From contig PLAE01000150.1 of assembly GCA_003134035.1 (NCBI GenBank), positions 21,901-59,351 of the forward strand: a stretch of DNA of 37,451 bases, written 5' to 3'. The position numbers were made by a program, and so were the translations under genes. A model generated the notes under the pieces. It saw nothing but the letters and a program-made list of their open reading frames with translations, searched no databases and was not told the origin of the DNA. This DNA comes from Candidatus Velthaea versatilis. GTDB lineage: Bacteria > Vulcanimicrobiota > Vulcanimicrobiia > Vulcanimicrobiales > Vulcanimicrobiaceae. Of the stretch, positions 25,487 through 33,717 are shown piece after piece (within the stretch, counting starts at the first letter, position 1; each line of letters begins with the position of its first letter).

Positions 25487-27960
25487 GGCTTGCGATCAAC
25501 GAACGTGTAGGCGACCGGGATGACGACCAAGCTGAGGACGGTCGAGGAAATGAGGCCGCCGATGATCGCGATCGCCATCGGCGCGCGCAGTTCGGAGCCG
25601 GCCCCGAAGCCGACGGCGATCGGCAGCATGCCCAGGATGGTGGCCCCGGTGGTCATCACGATCGGCCGGAACCGGCGCGACCCGGCTTCGAGGATCGCCG
25701 TCGCGCGCTCCATCCCAGCGCGGCGCCGCTGCACGATCGCGTCGACGAGCAAAATTGCGTTCTTGTTGACGAGGCCGAACAAGAAGATCACGCCCATGAG
25801 CGAGATCAGCCCGAATTCGGCGTGAACCAAGAAGAGCGCAAACACCGCGCCGACGACCGAGAGCGGCAGGGCCACGACGATCACCAGCGGCGCGCGCCAG
25901 CCGCGGAAGAGCAGCCCGAGCACCGCGATGATGCTCAGCGTCGAGAGCCCCAGCGTCACCCCGAAGCTCCCGAAGGTCGTGATCGTGTCGCCCGCTTCCC
26001 CGGCGAACACGTACTGGGCGCTCTTGGGCAGGATCGCTCGCGCGATCGCGTTGACGCGCGCCGTCGCGTCGCCGATGTTCACGCCGACGAGATCCGCATC
26101 GACGTCGACGACCCGTTTACCGTCCTCGCGGGTGATGAGCGCCGGCCGGCCGCCGGCAAACTCCAGGCCGCCGGTGCTGACGTCGACGAACCCCTTCTGG
26201 CTGCTCATGCGCCGCGCCAGCAGCGCCGACGCCCGCGCCAGCACCGGGAGCTGCTGATCCGACACCGTGACACGCAGGGGTTTCGCCACGCCGTTCTCCA
26301 CGAACGGCACGTCCTCGACGCTGGTCGTCGCGTTCGCTAGCGTGGGCAGCGCGGCGCGCACCCGGTTCTCGACCACGATCGTCGGCGCGCGGCGGTTGTG
26401 GCGCAGCGTGACCGCCAGCGTGGCGAGCGCCGCATCGCCGCGGTCGCCGACGGCGGCCAGCACGGTGCTGACGTCGGGATCGCGCCGAATGACCGTCCAG
26501 AGCGTCTGCGCGTCGTCGATCGCATCGCGCACCGGCATCGACCCCGGGTTGTTGAGCCGGATCGTGATCTGGAACTGGCCGCGGTCGAGGTGCGGGATGA
26601 AGCCTTTGGGGATGAGCGGGATGATCGCTAGACCAACGAGGAAGCTCACGATGGCACCGCTGACGACGATCCCGCGGTGACCCAGCGACCAGCGCAGCGC
26701 GGCCGCGTAGAGCCGCGGCGCGGTCCACTGGCGGGCGTTCTTCGCGGCCGGCCGCAGCAGATAGGCGGCCAGCATCGGGGAGAGCGTGCGCGCGACCGCC
26801 AGCGACGTGAGCACCGCGACCGAGGCCGTCAAACCGAAGGGCCGGAAGAATTGCCCCAGCGTGCCGGTCATGAACGCGATCGGCAAAAAGACCGCGACCA
26901 CGGTGAACGACGCGCCGGTCACGGTCAACCCGATTTCGTCGGTCGCGCGCTCGGCGGCGACGCGCGGCGGCTCGCCGCTCTGGATGTGCCGCTCGATGTT
27001 CTCGACGTCGACGATCGCATCGTCGACGATCACGCCCGTCACCAGCGTGAGGGCCAAGAGCGTGATCGTCTCGAGGTTGAAACGAAACACCGCCATGGCG
27101 ATCGCGGTGCCGGCCAGCGAGACCGGGATCGCGATGGCCGAGATGAACGTCGCGCGCAGGTCGCGCAGAAACGGGAAAACCACCAGCACCGACAGCGCCA
27201 TCGCGATGCCCAGCGCATCGGTCGTGGCGTGCGAGGCTTCGCGGATGTACGGCGCCTGGGTGGCGGCGATCCGCAGCGGGACGCCCAGCAGCGCGCGCAC
27301 GCGTGCCGCCACGACGTCGACCGCGGCGGCGACCTCGAGCGTGTTGGCGCCGCCTTTTTTGACGATCCGGATCATGATCGCCCGCTGGCCGTTGAGGCGC
27401 ACCGCCGTGCTCTTGTCGGCCCCGATCAAGTCGGCGCGCAACACGCCGGGAACCGCCTCGAACGCCGGCACCGCCTCGCGAAACAGCACCCCGGCGTCGG
27501 CCAGAAGCTGCATTTCGTCATCGTTGGACTCGGCGTAGGTCGCGACCGGGTTCGCGTTGATATCGATCGAGGTGGCTTTGATCTTCGCGCCCGGCGGGAC
27601 GGGCCCGCGGGCCAGCAACGCGTCGACGGCGGCGCGCCGCGCTTCGAGCGTCCCGCCGACCGCGAACGAGAGCGCGATCGAGGTGGTTCCGGCTTTGGTC
27701 GTCGAGCGCGTCAAGGTCGATCCAGCCGGGGCTAGGAGCCGCTCGAGCGGGATCGTCAGCCGCGCCTCGGTGGTGGTCGTGTCGAGCTTGCCGCCGACGC
27801 TGGCATCGACGACGATGAGCGGAATCGAGAAGTCGGGCAGCAGCGTGTACTTGAGCGACGCGAACGCGAAGCCGCCGACCACGACGATGATCAGCCAAAC
27901 GGCCGCGGTAAGGAACGCGAATCGAATCGCAATTCGCGATATGTTGTAGCGCGATTGCAC
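25483..27960 (-). CDS. Shortened RND-family transporter lacking docking subdomains
   Basis: An 825-residue proton-driven RND pump of AcrB/HAE type with the usual twelve-helix order. TM1 is at 12-36, a porter region at 40-245 and TM2-TM6 at about 248-440. The proton-relay pair is D313-D314 in IVDDAIVDVENIER, and the TM10 lysine is K733 in VNKNAILLVD. AcrB has the same residues at 407/408 and 940 in 1049. The spacing shows that about 94 residues are missing before the DD pair and about 113 between it and the lysine. These losses match the size and place of the two docking subdomains that contact TolC. It lies in the hopanoid operon, GTG start, between squalene synthase and hpnA. Hopanoid export is inferred by place only. 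Confidence 0.88.
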   Translation of the reverse strand: MQSRYNISRIAIRFAFLTAAVWLIIVVVGGFAFASLKYTLLPDFSIPLIVVDASVGGKLDTTTTEARLTIPLERLLAPAGSTLTRSTTKAGTTSIALSFAVGGTLEARRAAVDALLARGPVPPGAKIKATSIDINANPVATYAESNDDEMQLLADAGVLFREAVPAFEAVPGVLRADLIGADKSTAVRLNGQRAIMIRIVKKGGANTLEVAAAVDVVAARVRALLGVPLRIAATQAPYIREASHATTDALGIAMALSVLVVFPFLRDLRATFISAIAIPVSLAGTAIAMAVFRFNLETITLLALTLVTGVIVDDAIVDVENIERHIQSGEPPRVAAERATDEIGLTVTGASFTVVAVFLPIAFMTGTLGQFFRPFGLTASVAVLTSLAVARTLSPMLAAYLLRPAAKNARQWTAPRLYAAALRWSLGHRGIVVSGAIVSFLVGLAIIPLIPKGFIPHLDRGQFQITIRLNNPGSMPVRDAIDDAQTLWTVIRRDPDVSTVLAAVGDRGDAALATLAVTLRHNRRAPTIVVENRVRAALPTLANATTSVEDVPFVENGVAKPLRVTVSDQQLPVLARASALLARRMSSQKGFVDVSTGGLEFAGGRPALITREDGKRVVDVDADLVGVNIGDATARVNAIARAILPKSAQYVFAGEAGDTITTFGSFGVTLGLSTLSIIAVLGLLFRGWRAPLVIVVALPLSVVGAVFALFLVHAEFGLISLMGVIFLFGLVNKNAILLVDAIVQRRRAGMERATAILEAGSRRFRPIVMTTGATILGMLPIAVGFGAGSELRAPMAIAIIGGLISSTVLSLVVIPVAYTFVDRKP

Positions 27961-28033
27961 CTAGCGTTGTGTCACACGAGACGTCGGTTGCCGCATCGCG
28001 CCCGATCGCCGGCGGCGACGGCGCGGACGCGGT

Positions 28034-29071
28034 TCACGACTGACCGACGAACACGAAGGGGCGGCTGCGAACGCGTTCCATCAGCCAGCGCAGCGTGGTA
28101 TTGCTCAACGTCGTCGTGGTGCCGGCCAGGATCAGCGCGTTCACCTCGCTGCGCGTGATCTTCACGCCGCCGCCGGGAACGAGCATTTGCTCGCTGTGCT
28201 TGAGTTCGCGCAGCGTCGCCGCCGCGAAGACCGTGGGCAGCACGCAAAACAGACGGATGCGCATTGCCGCCGGCGGAATTTCGCTCACGTATTCGAGCGC
28301 GCAGTCGAGGTCGGCTTCGGCCAGCGAAACGAGGGTTTGGAGTGCGGTTCGATTGTTGGGGCGCAGCGCCGGGTCGAGCAGCGCGGCCTGGCTGCTGCCG
28401 GCGGATTCGAGCAGGTCGCGCGGAATGAACACGGCGTTTTCGCGCTCGACGTCCCAGGGGATGTCTTTGAGGATGTTGACGGTCTGCAGCGCTTCGCCGA
28501 AATTTTCGCACGTCCCCAACAGCTTAGCGTACGTGCGCGAACGGATGAACGGTGAATGCGCGTGCCACAGATCGGTCAGCAGATGCCCGACGGTGCCGGC
28601 CACAAAATAGCAGTACCGCCGGAACTCCGCCAAGCTCTGGATGCGGATGCCGTCCGGATACATGCGCACGAACTCTTGCATTCCGGTGCTCATCTCGCTG
28701 ACCCATTCCCGGATGATGCCGCGCGACGCCGGATCGAGCGCGCGATACGCCCGAAACACGAGCGGACTGCCGTCGACGAGCTCGCGGTCGGCGGCGCTCA
28801 TTCCGGCGCCGCCGGCATCGTCGGCATACCGGTCCGCGGCCTCAACGCTCGTGAAACAGGCCGCGAACTGATTCAAAAGCGCCAGCTTGCGCTCGGGCGC
28901 CAAACTTCGGTCGTCCTCGATGGTATCGGCGATCCGGCACAGTAAATAGCCGATCGTTATGGGATCCTCGAGCGTCCGGGGCAAGAGCCGGATGCCCAAG
29001 GCGAAGGTCCGCGAGACGCGCGGCAACATCGCGGTACAAAACCGATTTTCGTTAACGACCGTTCCCACCAC
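28034..29071 (-). CDS. Squalene synthase (single-enzyme type, squalene/phytoene synthase family)
   Basis: A 345-residue trans head-to-head prenyl synthase. The first aspartate-rich motif is D49-T-I-E-D-D. The second region is the VNILKD203-IPWD207 stretch. The YCYFVAGTVGHLL segment (153-165) and the FALGIRLLP N-terminus are closer to eukaryote-like squalene synthase than to HpnC or HpnD. It would convert two FPP to squalene through presqualene diphosphate in one enzyme; a phytoene synthase role is the alternative. The start is GTG 29071; ATG 29029 would delete the conserved N-terminal part. It heads the minus-strand hopanoid run. Confidence 0.85.
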   Translation of the reverse strand: MVGTVVNENRFCTAMLPRVSRTFALGIRLLPRTLEDPITIGYLLCRIADTIEDDRSLAPERKLALLNQFAACFTSVEAADRYADDAGGAGMSAADRELVDGSPLVFRAYRALDPASRGIIREWVSEMSTGMQEFVRMYPDGIRIQSLAEFRRYCYFVAGTVGHLLTDLWHAHSPFIRSRTYAKLLGTCENFGEALQTVNILKDIPWDVERENAVFIPRDLLESAGSSQAALLDPALRPNNRTALQTLVSLAEADLDCALEYVSEIPPAAMRIRLFCVLPTVFAAATLRELKHSEQMLVPGGGVKITRSEVNALILAGTTTTLSNTTLRWLMERVRSRPFVFVGQS

Positions 29072-29161
29072 CCTACGGGTTTTGTCGGTTTATGCCCGCG
29101 ACCTGCCAAGCGGTATCATGGGCCGCAGGAGCACGGGGCCGCGAGCGCCGACTACCGCGGC

Positions 29162-30046
29162 ATGAAAGTCGGATCACCCGAACATCGCGATCTCTTTTGC
29201 AGCGCGTTCATCGCCGGATATCGCGCCTACGAACCCGAGCAGCTGGCTTGGCCGATTGTCGAGCCGAAGTATCTTGAGCGCTTGCGCGCGATCCCGTTCT
29301 GGGGCGTCGCAAAAGCAATGGAGCGCAAGGCTGGGATCATGGTTACCGCGTTTGGCAAGACGCTCGAAGACCCCGTCATTCGCGAAGCGGTCCTGCTGCA
29401 GGGCGCCGAGGAGACGCGGCATGCGCGGCTCATTACGTACTTCATCGACCGCTACGGCCTGCCGGCGCGACAGATCGACACGCCCGACCTGCTGCCGGCG
29501 CGCAAAGAGGATTTCGTGGTCTTCGGCTACGAGGAATGCGTCGATTTCTTCATGGGCGCGTGGCTCTTCCGGCTCGCGTCGCAACTCGACGTGTTCCCCG
29601 CCGATCTGGTGTCGATTTTCGAGCACATCATCTTCGAGGAAGCCCGCCACGTCACGTTCTTCATCAACTGGTTCCGTTACGAAGAAGCGCGCGCGGGCCG
29701 CGACGGTGTCGTTTCGCGCCATCTGGTCGCGCTCAAAAATTACGCGCGTTCGATCAAACAGCTGGTGCGTTCATTCGCCGGCGAGGAGACGACGGGGTTT
29801 GCCGCCGTCAATGCGAAGGACCTCATCGAGGGGATGACGCCGATGATGTTTTTAGAAGCGGCGCTGGCCGAGAACCGGCTGCTGTTGGGACGGCTCGATC
29901 GCCGGCTGCTCAAACCGTCGTTACTGCCCGGGCTCGCGCTGACGATGTTGACCGCCCTGCGCGCGCTACCGCCGCGCCCCGTCGCGACCGAACGTGCCGT
30001 GCCCGACAACTCCCGCAGGTCATTGGATTCCAGCATTGCCGCATAA
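29162..30046 (+). CDS. Di-iron ferritin-like protein in the hopanoid cluster
   Basis: A 294-residue helical protein. It has two E-x-x-H motifs spaced as in ferritin-like di-iron enzymes: E84-T-R-H87 (GAEETRHARL) and E160-A-R-H163 (FEEARHVTFFINW). Extra carboxylates lie in Y-E124-E125-C-V and F-E154-H-I-I. This is the four-helix ligand pattern of ferritin-like oxidases and oxygenases. No signal peptide or clear transmembrane helix is visible, though a hydrophobic patch lies around 268-285. It is divergent from squalene synthase (90 bases between) and followed by the HpnP-like gene. A role in hopanoid oxidation or desaturation is a guess based on place. Confidence 0.78.
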   Translation: MKVGSPEHRDLFCSAFIAGYRAYEPEQLAWPIVEPKYLERLRAIPFWGVAKAMERKAGIMVTAFGKTLEDPVIREAVLLQGAEETRHARLITYFIDRYGLPARQIDTPDLLPARKEDFVVFGYEECVDFFMGAWLFRLASQLDVFPADLVSIFEHIIFEEARHVTFFINWFRYEEARAGRDGVVSRHLVALKNYARSIKQLVRSFAGEETTGFAAVNAKDLIEGMTPMMFLEAALAENRLLLGRLDRRLLKPSLLPGLALTMLTALRALPPRPVATERAVPDNSRRSLDSSIAA

Positions 30047-30131
30047 CCTGTTTGCTCCGCATCCGCGCGGTTCGATCGGGCGTCGTTCTGTTGCCGGCGT
30101 TCCGGACACCGCAAGCCGTCGGTCGGACGAT

Positions 30132-30150
30132 GTCCGCCGGACGGGCGGAC
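30132..30150 (+). promoter_or_regulatory. Hairpin overlapping the HpnP-like gene's initiation region
   Basis: A perfect 7-bp stem GTCCGCC/GGCGGAC with a 5-base loop ends four bases before ATG 30155. The 3' arm contains the only GGCGG-like ribosome site. If formed in RNA it would mask translation initiation. No sensor domain is recognised. Confidence 0.4.
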
Positions 30151-30154
30151 GTTG

Positions 30155-31717
30155 ATGCCGCTCACGCCGCGCCGGGTCCTCTGCGTTTTCCCGCGCTACA
30201 GTCCGTCGTTCGGGACGTTCGAATATGCGTATCCGATCGCCGGGGTCAGCGGCTTCATGCCGCCCCAAGGCCTGCTCGTCATCGCCGCATCGATGCCCAA
30301 ATACTGGTCGGTCCGCTTCATCGACGAGAATATCCGCCCCGCGACGCGCGGCGACATGGCGTGGGCCGAATGCGTCTTCGTGAGCGGGATGCACATCCAG
30401 CGCGCGCAGATCGACGACATCACGCGGCGCGCGCACGCCGCGGGCAAAACCGTCGTGATCGGCGGCCCGTCGGTATCGGCCGCGCCCGAATATTATCCCA
30501 ACGTCGACATCCTGCACGTCGGCGAACTCGGTGACGCCACCTGGGCGCTGTACGCGCACCTCGAAAACGACGTCAGCCGGCCAGCCCGGCAATTGCGCTT
30601 CGAGACCGTCGAGAAGTTGCCGCTCGATCAGTTTCCGACGCCCGCGTATCAGCTCATCGATCTGCGCGACTATCTGCTGGGCAGCGTGCAGGCCACCAGC
30701 GGCTGTCCGTACCGCTGCGAATTCTGCGATATCCCCGAATTGTACGGTCAAAACCCGCGCCTGAAAACGCCCGACCAAATCGTGCGCGAACTCGACGCGA
30801 TGCTCGCGCGCGGCAACCCCGGCTCGATTTATTTCGTCGACGACAACTTCGTGGGAAATCGCAAGTTCGCCAAAGACCTGCTGCCCAAACTCGTCGCTTG
30901 GCAAAAAGAGCGCGGGTATCCCGTCGAATTCGCCTGCGAAGCGACGCTCAACATCGTCAAGAGCCCCGACTTGCTCGAGCTGATGCGCGAGGCGTACTTC
31001 ACGACGATCTTCTGCGGAATCGAAACGCCTGAGCTCGAGACGCTGCACGCGATCTCCAAAGATCAAAATCGCGGCATCGGACTTTTGGAGTCCGTGCGGA
31101 CGCTCAATTCCTATGGACTTGAAGTCGTCAGCGGGATGATCATCGGCTTCGATACCGATTCGCCCGCGACACCCGACCGCATGATCGACTTCATCGAGCA
31201 ATCGAAGATCCCGCTGCTAACGATCAACTTGCTGCAGGCGCTGCCGCGCACGCCGCTCTGGCGGCGGCTCGAAAAAGAAGGCCGGCTCTATCACGGCGAC
31301 GACCGCGAAACCAACATCGAATACGCGCTGCCGTATGACGACGTCATCGCGATGTGGCGCAAAACGATCGCCGCCGCCTACGAACCCGACGCGCTCTACG
31401 AACGCTTCCGGCATTTCGCCGACTACACGTTCCGCCGGCGCATCACGCCGCCCAACAGCGGCGCGCGCGTCAACCCGCGCAACATCCTGCGCGGTCTGTC
31501 GATCTTGTTCAAGGTCCTCACGCTGGTGGGGATCCAATCGAGTTACCGCCGAACATTTTGGAAGTTGTGCGGTCCGATGCTGCGCCAAGGCCGCATCGAG
31601 CCGTTGTTGCACATCGGCATCGTCGGCCACCATCTCATCACGTACGCGCGCGGCGCGCTCGCGGGCCAATTCAACGCCTCGCACTACGCCACGCGAACCC
31701 GCAAGCGGGCCGCCTAG
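30155..31717 (+). CDS. hpnP: B12-binding radical SAM protein, hopanoid C-2 methylase HpnP-like
   Basis: A 520-residue class B radical SAM methylase. The N-terminal 160 residues match a cobalamin-binding domain with the PRYSPSFGTFEYAYP and FIDENIRPA (55-63) blocks known in HpnP. The radical SAM cluster ligands are C184, C188 and C191 (SGCPYRCEFCDIP). The C-terminal 180 residues resemble the DUF4070-like end of HpnP. HpnP methylates hopanoids at C-2. Close paralogues with other roles exist, so phylogeny is needed to be sure. ATG 30155 is preferred to TTG 30152. It converges on the squalene-hopene cyclase gene with shared stop bases (CTAG). Confidence 0.82.
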   Translation: MPLTPRRVLCVFPRYSPSFGTFEYAYPIAGVSGFMPPQGLLVIAASMPKYWSVRFIDENIRPATRGDMAWAECVFVSGMHIQRAQIDDITRRAHAAGKTVVIGGPSVSAAPEYYPNVDILHVGELGDATWALYAHLENDVSRPARQLRFETVEKLPLDQFPTPAYQLIDLRDYLLGSVQATSGCPYRCEFCDIPELYGQNPRLKTPDQIVRELDAMLARGNPGSIYFVDDNFVGNRKFAKDLLPKLVAWQKERGYPVEFACEATLNIVKSPDLLELMREAYFTTIFCGIETPELETLHAISKDQNRGIGLLESVRTLNSYGLEVVSGMIIGFDTDSPATPDRMIDFIEQSKIPLLTINLLQALPRTPLWRRLEKEGRLYHGDDRETNIEYALPYDDVIAMWRKTIAAAYEPDALYERFRHFADYTFRRRITPPNSGARVNPRNILRGLSILFKVLTLVGIQSSYRRTFWKLCGPMLRQGRIEPLLHIGIVGHHLITYARGALAGQFNASHYATRTRKRAA

Positions 31718-33717
31718 TGGATTGGGCTTCGCCCAATCCTGGCGAGGTCCGCGTACCGGCCCAACGCCGTTAGCGGGAAATGCTGGCAATACAGGTGATA
31801 GCGGAGATAGAAGTGCTGGGGGAAGCCGGTCCCGGTGAATTCGGCTTCATCCCAGGTTCCGTCCGGCCGCTGCTCGGCGAGCAGAAACGCCACGCCGCGC
31901 TCGATCGAGCGCGCGAAGTCGGCGTGCAGACGCGGTAGGCGTTCGACCGCAGCCAGCAGGCCGATGAGCGCCCAGGCCGTTTGAGAGGGCGTGCTCGCGC
32001 CTTTGCCGCGCAGCACGGGGTGCTTGTAGCTGGCCGTCGTTTCGCCCCAGCCGCCGTCGGCGTTCTGCACGCTGCGCAGCCACACGACACCGCGCACGAT
32101 CGCCGCATCGACGGCGGCACCGCCCGGAGTCTGGGCCAGCGCGGCGAGTGCGCCGCTGGTGCCGTACACATAGTTTACGCCCCACCGGCCGAACCACGCG
32201 CCGTCGGGTTCCTGTTCGGCCAGCAGAAACGCCAGCGCGCGCGCAAAGCGTTCGGCGTCAAGGTGCAAACCGCAGCGGCCGAACATTTCAAGTACGCGCG
32301 CGGTCACGTCGGCGCTGGGCGGATCGATGCTGGCTTTGAGATCGCTATACGCGATCTGATTGATCCACGCTTTGTCGTTGTCGATGTCGAAGGCGCCCCA
32401 ACCGCCGCCGCGACACTGCATCGTCGTCACCCACTGCGCGGCGCGCTTGACAACCGCGCGAACGCGGGCCGGTCGCGGATGGCGGACGGCGTGTAGCGCC
32501 ATCGCGACGACCGCCGTATCGTCGACGTCGGGATACCAGCGATTGTCGAACTCGAAGGCCCAGCCACCCGGCGGTCCGGCCGGATTCTTGACCTTCCAAT
32601 CACCGTAATCGAGGATCTGCTTTTCGATCAGCCAGTCGGCGGCCCGAATCAGGCGCGGGTCATCCGCGCGGACGCCGGCATCGACGAGCGCCCGTACCGC
32701 CAGACCCGTGTCCCACACCGGCGAGATGCACGGCTGCACGCGATACGCGCCGTCGGCGGTTATCGTGAACTTGTCGATGGCCGCGAAACCGCGCACCACT
32801 TCGGGATCGTCGACCCCATACCCCAACGCGCGCAGCGCGAGCATCGAGTTGAGCATCGCGGGGATGATGCCGCCCCAGTCGCCCGTGGCCTCCTGGCGCT
32901 CGAGCACCCAGCGCTCCGCAAGCGCGATCCCGCGCGCGCGCCCGGGCACGAAGCCCCGCCGCTCGCCGGCTTTGAACACGCCGTCGAGACCGTTGAAGAA
33001 CGCTTCGACCGAGGTTTTCGCCGCCGGCAGCGCGCACGCCGCGTTGCCGGCGCCTTCAGCGTAGAGTTCGCCCAGATCGACCGTGGGACCGTATACAGGT
33101 TTGCGGTCGAACACGATGATGAGCGGCACCGTGCTGCCGCGCGCCCAACTCGACAGGTCGTAGATCGAAAACGGTCCGCGCTGGGGCAGCAGCATCAAGA
33201 ACGGCGGCAGCGCGGGCAAACCAGGCCAGCCGTACGCGCCGACGAGCGCGAGGTGCAGTTTCGTGAAGATCCGCGTCTTCGAGATACCGCCCCGCTCCAC
33301 GATGAACGTGCGCGCCCGCACGAGCGCGGGATCGTCGCGATCGACGCCCAAGAAGCGCAGCGCAAGATACGCCTCGACGCTAACGCTGAGTTCGCCGCCG
33401 TCGCCGTAGGCCAGTTCCCAACCGCCGTGATCGCGCTGCTCGCCGCGGAAATAGCGTTCAGCCGCGGCCCGCGGCACCCGCTCGAACGTGCCCCAAATAT
33501 GGTGCAGCAGGAGCACTTCGGCGGTGATGGTGACGTTGGATTGCAATTCCGCCCACCAATATCCGTCCGGATGCTGCGTAGCGAACAGGGCGTCGGCCGC
33601 GCGCGCGATCGCGTCGCCGAGCGCCGGCGCGGACGGCGCGGCGAGGGGTTGCGCCGACGGTAAATCCGAAGCGGGCGGAATGTCCTCGAAGCTAGTGCGG
33701 ATCGTTTCGCTGCTCAT
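31714..33717 (-). CDS. shc: Squalene-hopene cyclase
   Basis: A 667-residue cyclase, normal length for the family. The catalytic acid motif DVDDTA is at residues 397-402, with the SPVWDTG block before it (332-338). QW repeats are visible throughout, such as QHPDGYWWAE, QEATGDWGG, QNADGGWGE and QRPDGTWDE. It converts squalene to hopene or hopanol at the membrane surface. ATG 33717 is the only reasonable start. The stop shares bases with the convergent HpnP-like gene. At its 5' end it overlaps the likely start of divergent hpnB, so each promoter must lie within the other's coding region. Confidence 0.98.
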   Translation of the reverse strand: MSSETIRTSFEDIPPASDLPSAQPLAAPSAPALGDAIARAADALFATQHPDGYWWAELQSNVTITAEVLLLHHIWGTFERVPRAAAERYFRGEQRDHGGWELAYGDGGELSVSVEAYLALRFLGVDRDDPALVRARTFIVERGGISKTRIFTKLHLALVGAYGWPGLPALPPFLMLLPQRGPFSIYDLSSWARGSTVPLIIVFDRKPVYGPTVDLGELYAEGAGNAACALPAAKTSVEAFFNGLDGVFKAGERRGFVPGRARGIALAERWVLERQEATGDWGGIIPAMLNSMLALRALGYGVDDPEVVRGFAAIDKFTITADGAYRVQPCISPVWDTGLAVRALVDAGVRADDPRLIRAADWLIEKQILDYGDWKVKNPAGPPGGWAFEFDNRWYPDVDDTAVVAMALHAVRHPRPARVRAVVKRAAQWVTTMQCRGGGWGAFDIDNDKAWINQIAYSDLKASIDPPSADVTARVLEMFGRCGLHLDAERFARALAFLLAEQEPDGAWFGRWGVNYVYGTSGALAALAQTPGGAAVDAAIVRGVVWLRSVQNADGGWGETTASYKHPVLRGKGASTPSQTAWALIGLLAAVERLPRLHADFARSIERGVAFLLAEQRPDGTWDEAEFTGTGFPQHFYLRYHLYCQHFPLTALGRYADLARIGRSPIH

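Noticed and set aside
30155-31717. HpnJ hopanoid radical SAM protein
   Set aside because: The N-terminal signature blocks match the C-2 methylase HpnP type rather than HpnJ.
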